From: Roseovarius sp. MMSF_3359
Lineage (GTDB): Bacteria; Pseudomonadota; Alphaproteobacteria; Rhodobacterales; Rhodobacteraceae
Direction of reading: 5' to 3'
Length of the DNA: 64,000 bases
NCBI RefSeq assembly: GCF_030733385.1
Contig: NZ_JASHJC010000016.1
Location: 1-64,000 of the forward strand
Position numbers and translations under genes: made by a program. The notes beneath the pieces are model-generated. The model searched no databases, was not told where the DNA came from, and worked only from the letters and a program-made list of their open reading frames with translations. Below, piece by piece: positions 63,774 to 64,000 of this stretch (positions are counted from its first letter, which is position 1; each line of letters begins with the position of its first letter).

Positions 63774-64000
63774 ATGACAAATATCGTTCGCCTGCACACC
63801 CCGTTCCGACCAAACAGCACGGCCGCCCGGCAGGCGGCCCTGCTGACCACGTTTGCCGACCATCGCCGGTTCGGGGATGATGTGTTCTGGCTCAAAGAAA
63901 ATGCCGAGGCGCTGAACGTGCTGGAATGCACCGGTGCCGAACTGAGTGCCGAGGCGCTGTCGGTTCATGGCGGTTTCTACGAAGATATTGAAAAGCGCAT
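63774..64000 (+). CDS. unknown protein downstream of the repeat-peptide gene, cut by window end
   Basis: The first 75 residues of an open frame that continues beyond the window. The ATG has GGAGGGAAAAGTC upstream, a strong ribosome site. The sequence includes an N-terminal MTNIVRLHTPFRPNS, then FADHRRFGDDVFWLKENAEALNVLECTGAEL and HGGFYEDIEKR. It reads as soluble, helical and charged, with one Cys. It starts 54 nt after the repeat-protein stop, with only a weak 4-bp hairpin between, so co-transcription is likely. I do not recognise the family. It is a candidate partner or modifying protein for the repeat peptide. Confidence 0.75.
   Translation, partial: MTNIVRLHTPFRPNSTAARQAALLTTFADHRRFGDDVFWLKENAEALNVLECTGAELSAEALSVHGGFYEDIEKR

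Noticed and set aside
1..64000. tRNA, rRNA, tmRNA or CRISPR arrays
   Set aside because: Reading for T-loop patterns, CCA ends and regularly spaced short repeats found none; the only regular repeats are inside the coding sequence at 63.3-63.7 kb.

Overview
The window is about 64 kb of GC-rich, densely coded chromosome from an alphaproteobacterium, most likely a member of the Rhodobacteraceae (Roseobacter group). The evidence is the combination of 5-aminolevulinate synthase (HemA), a single-cysteine DksA, an arginase/CtlX/ornithine cyclodeaminase operon, a DUF1127 small protein, a non-pyrrolysine MttB-type methyltransferase and prfB without a frameshift. Most of it is core genome; I see no prophage, CRISPR array, rRNA or tRNA gene.

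Layout. 0-1.1 kb is AT-richer, with an orphan membrane-anchored protein and a possible insertion-sequence end, and looks acquired. 1.1-2.8 kb holds an FkbM methyltransferase, an ECF sigma factor and an exported EF-hand protein. 2.9-6.3 kb is an arginine-degradation operon (arginase, CtlX, ornithine cyclodeaminase) divergent from an Lrp regulator. 6.4-13.6 kb carries a Kbp-like LysM/BON protein, an Fe-S scaffold protein, hisI, gluQ, a methyltransferase, trmFO, an enoyl-CoA hydratase, a thioesterase and an acetyltransferase. 13.6-16.5 kb has DUF1127 and MocR-type genes back to back, then rplM-rpsI. 16.6-25.2 kb has an O-acyltransferase, ppk2-tetR, a lipoprotein hydrolase with metA, an unknown ATPase, a FadL-type porin and an EamA transporter. 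25.3-32.1 kb has a low-GC FkbM protein, guaA, the MttB-family gene, a divergent pair of small conserved genes with tandem DnaA-box-like sites between them, and a VIT-family transporter.

32.4-63 kb is mostly envelope, cofactor and translation functions: lipA; a Tat-exported DUF882 protein; an L,D-transpeptidase followed by an lpxD paralogue, an acyl carrier protein and a ketoacyl synthase; a frameshifted hydrolase; an M20 peptidase; hemA with an FNR-type box; rodZ; ispG; a DsbA-like protein with an M48 protease; an aminotransferase; amiC-mrcA-prfB; an amidase; a VWA/MoxR cluster that includes a 56-residue membrane protein; dksA; an FAD monooxygenase and exonuclease III.

The most unusual locus is at the right edge (63.2-64.0 kb). 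A 169-residue protein has a leader of about 27 residues followed by eight copies of the pentapeptide FTSSM. Seven of them lie in a strict 21-residue (63-nt) register, the codons differ between copies, and the last copy ends exactly at the stop codon. It is followed, with a good ribosome binding site, by an unrecognised gene cut by the window end. This has the layout of a multi-core peptide precursor and is the best candidate here for an undescribed system.
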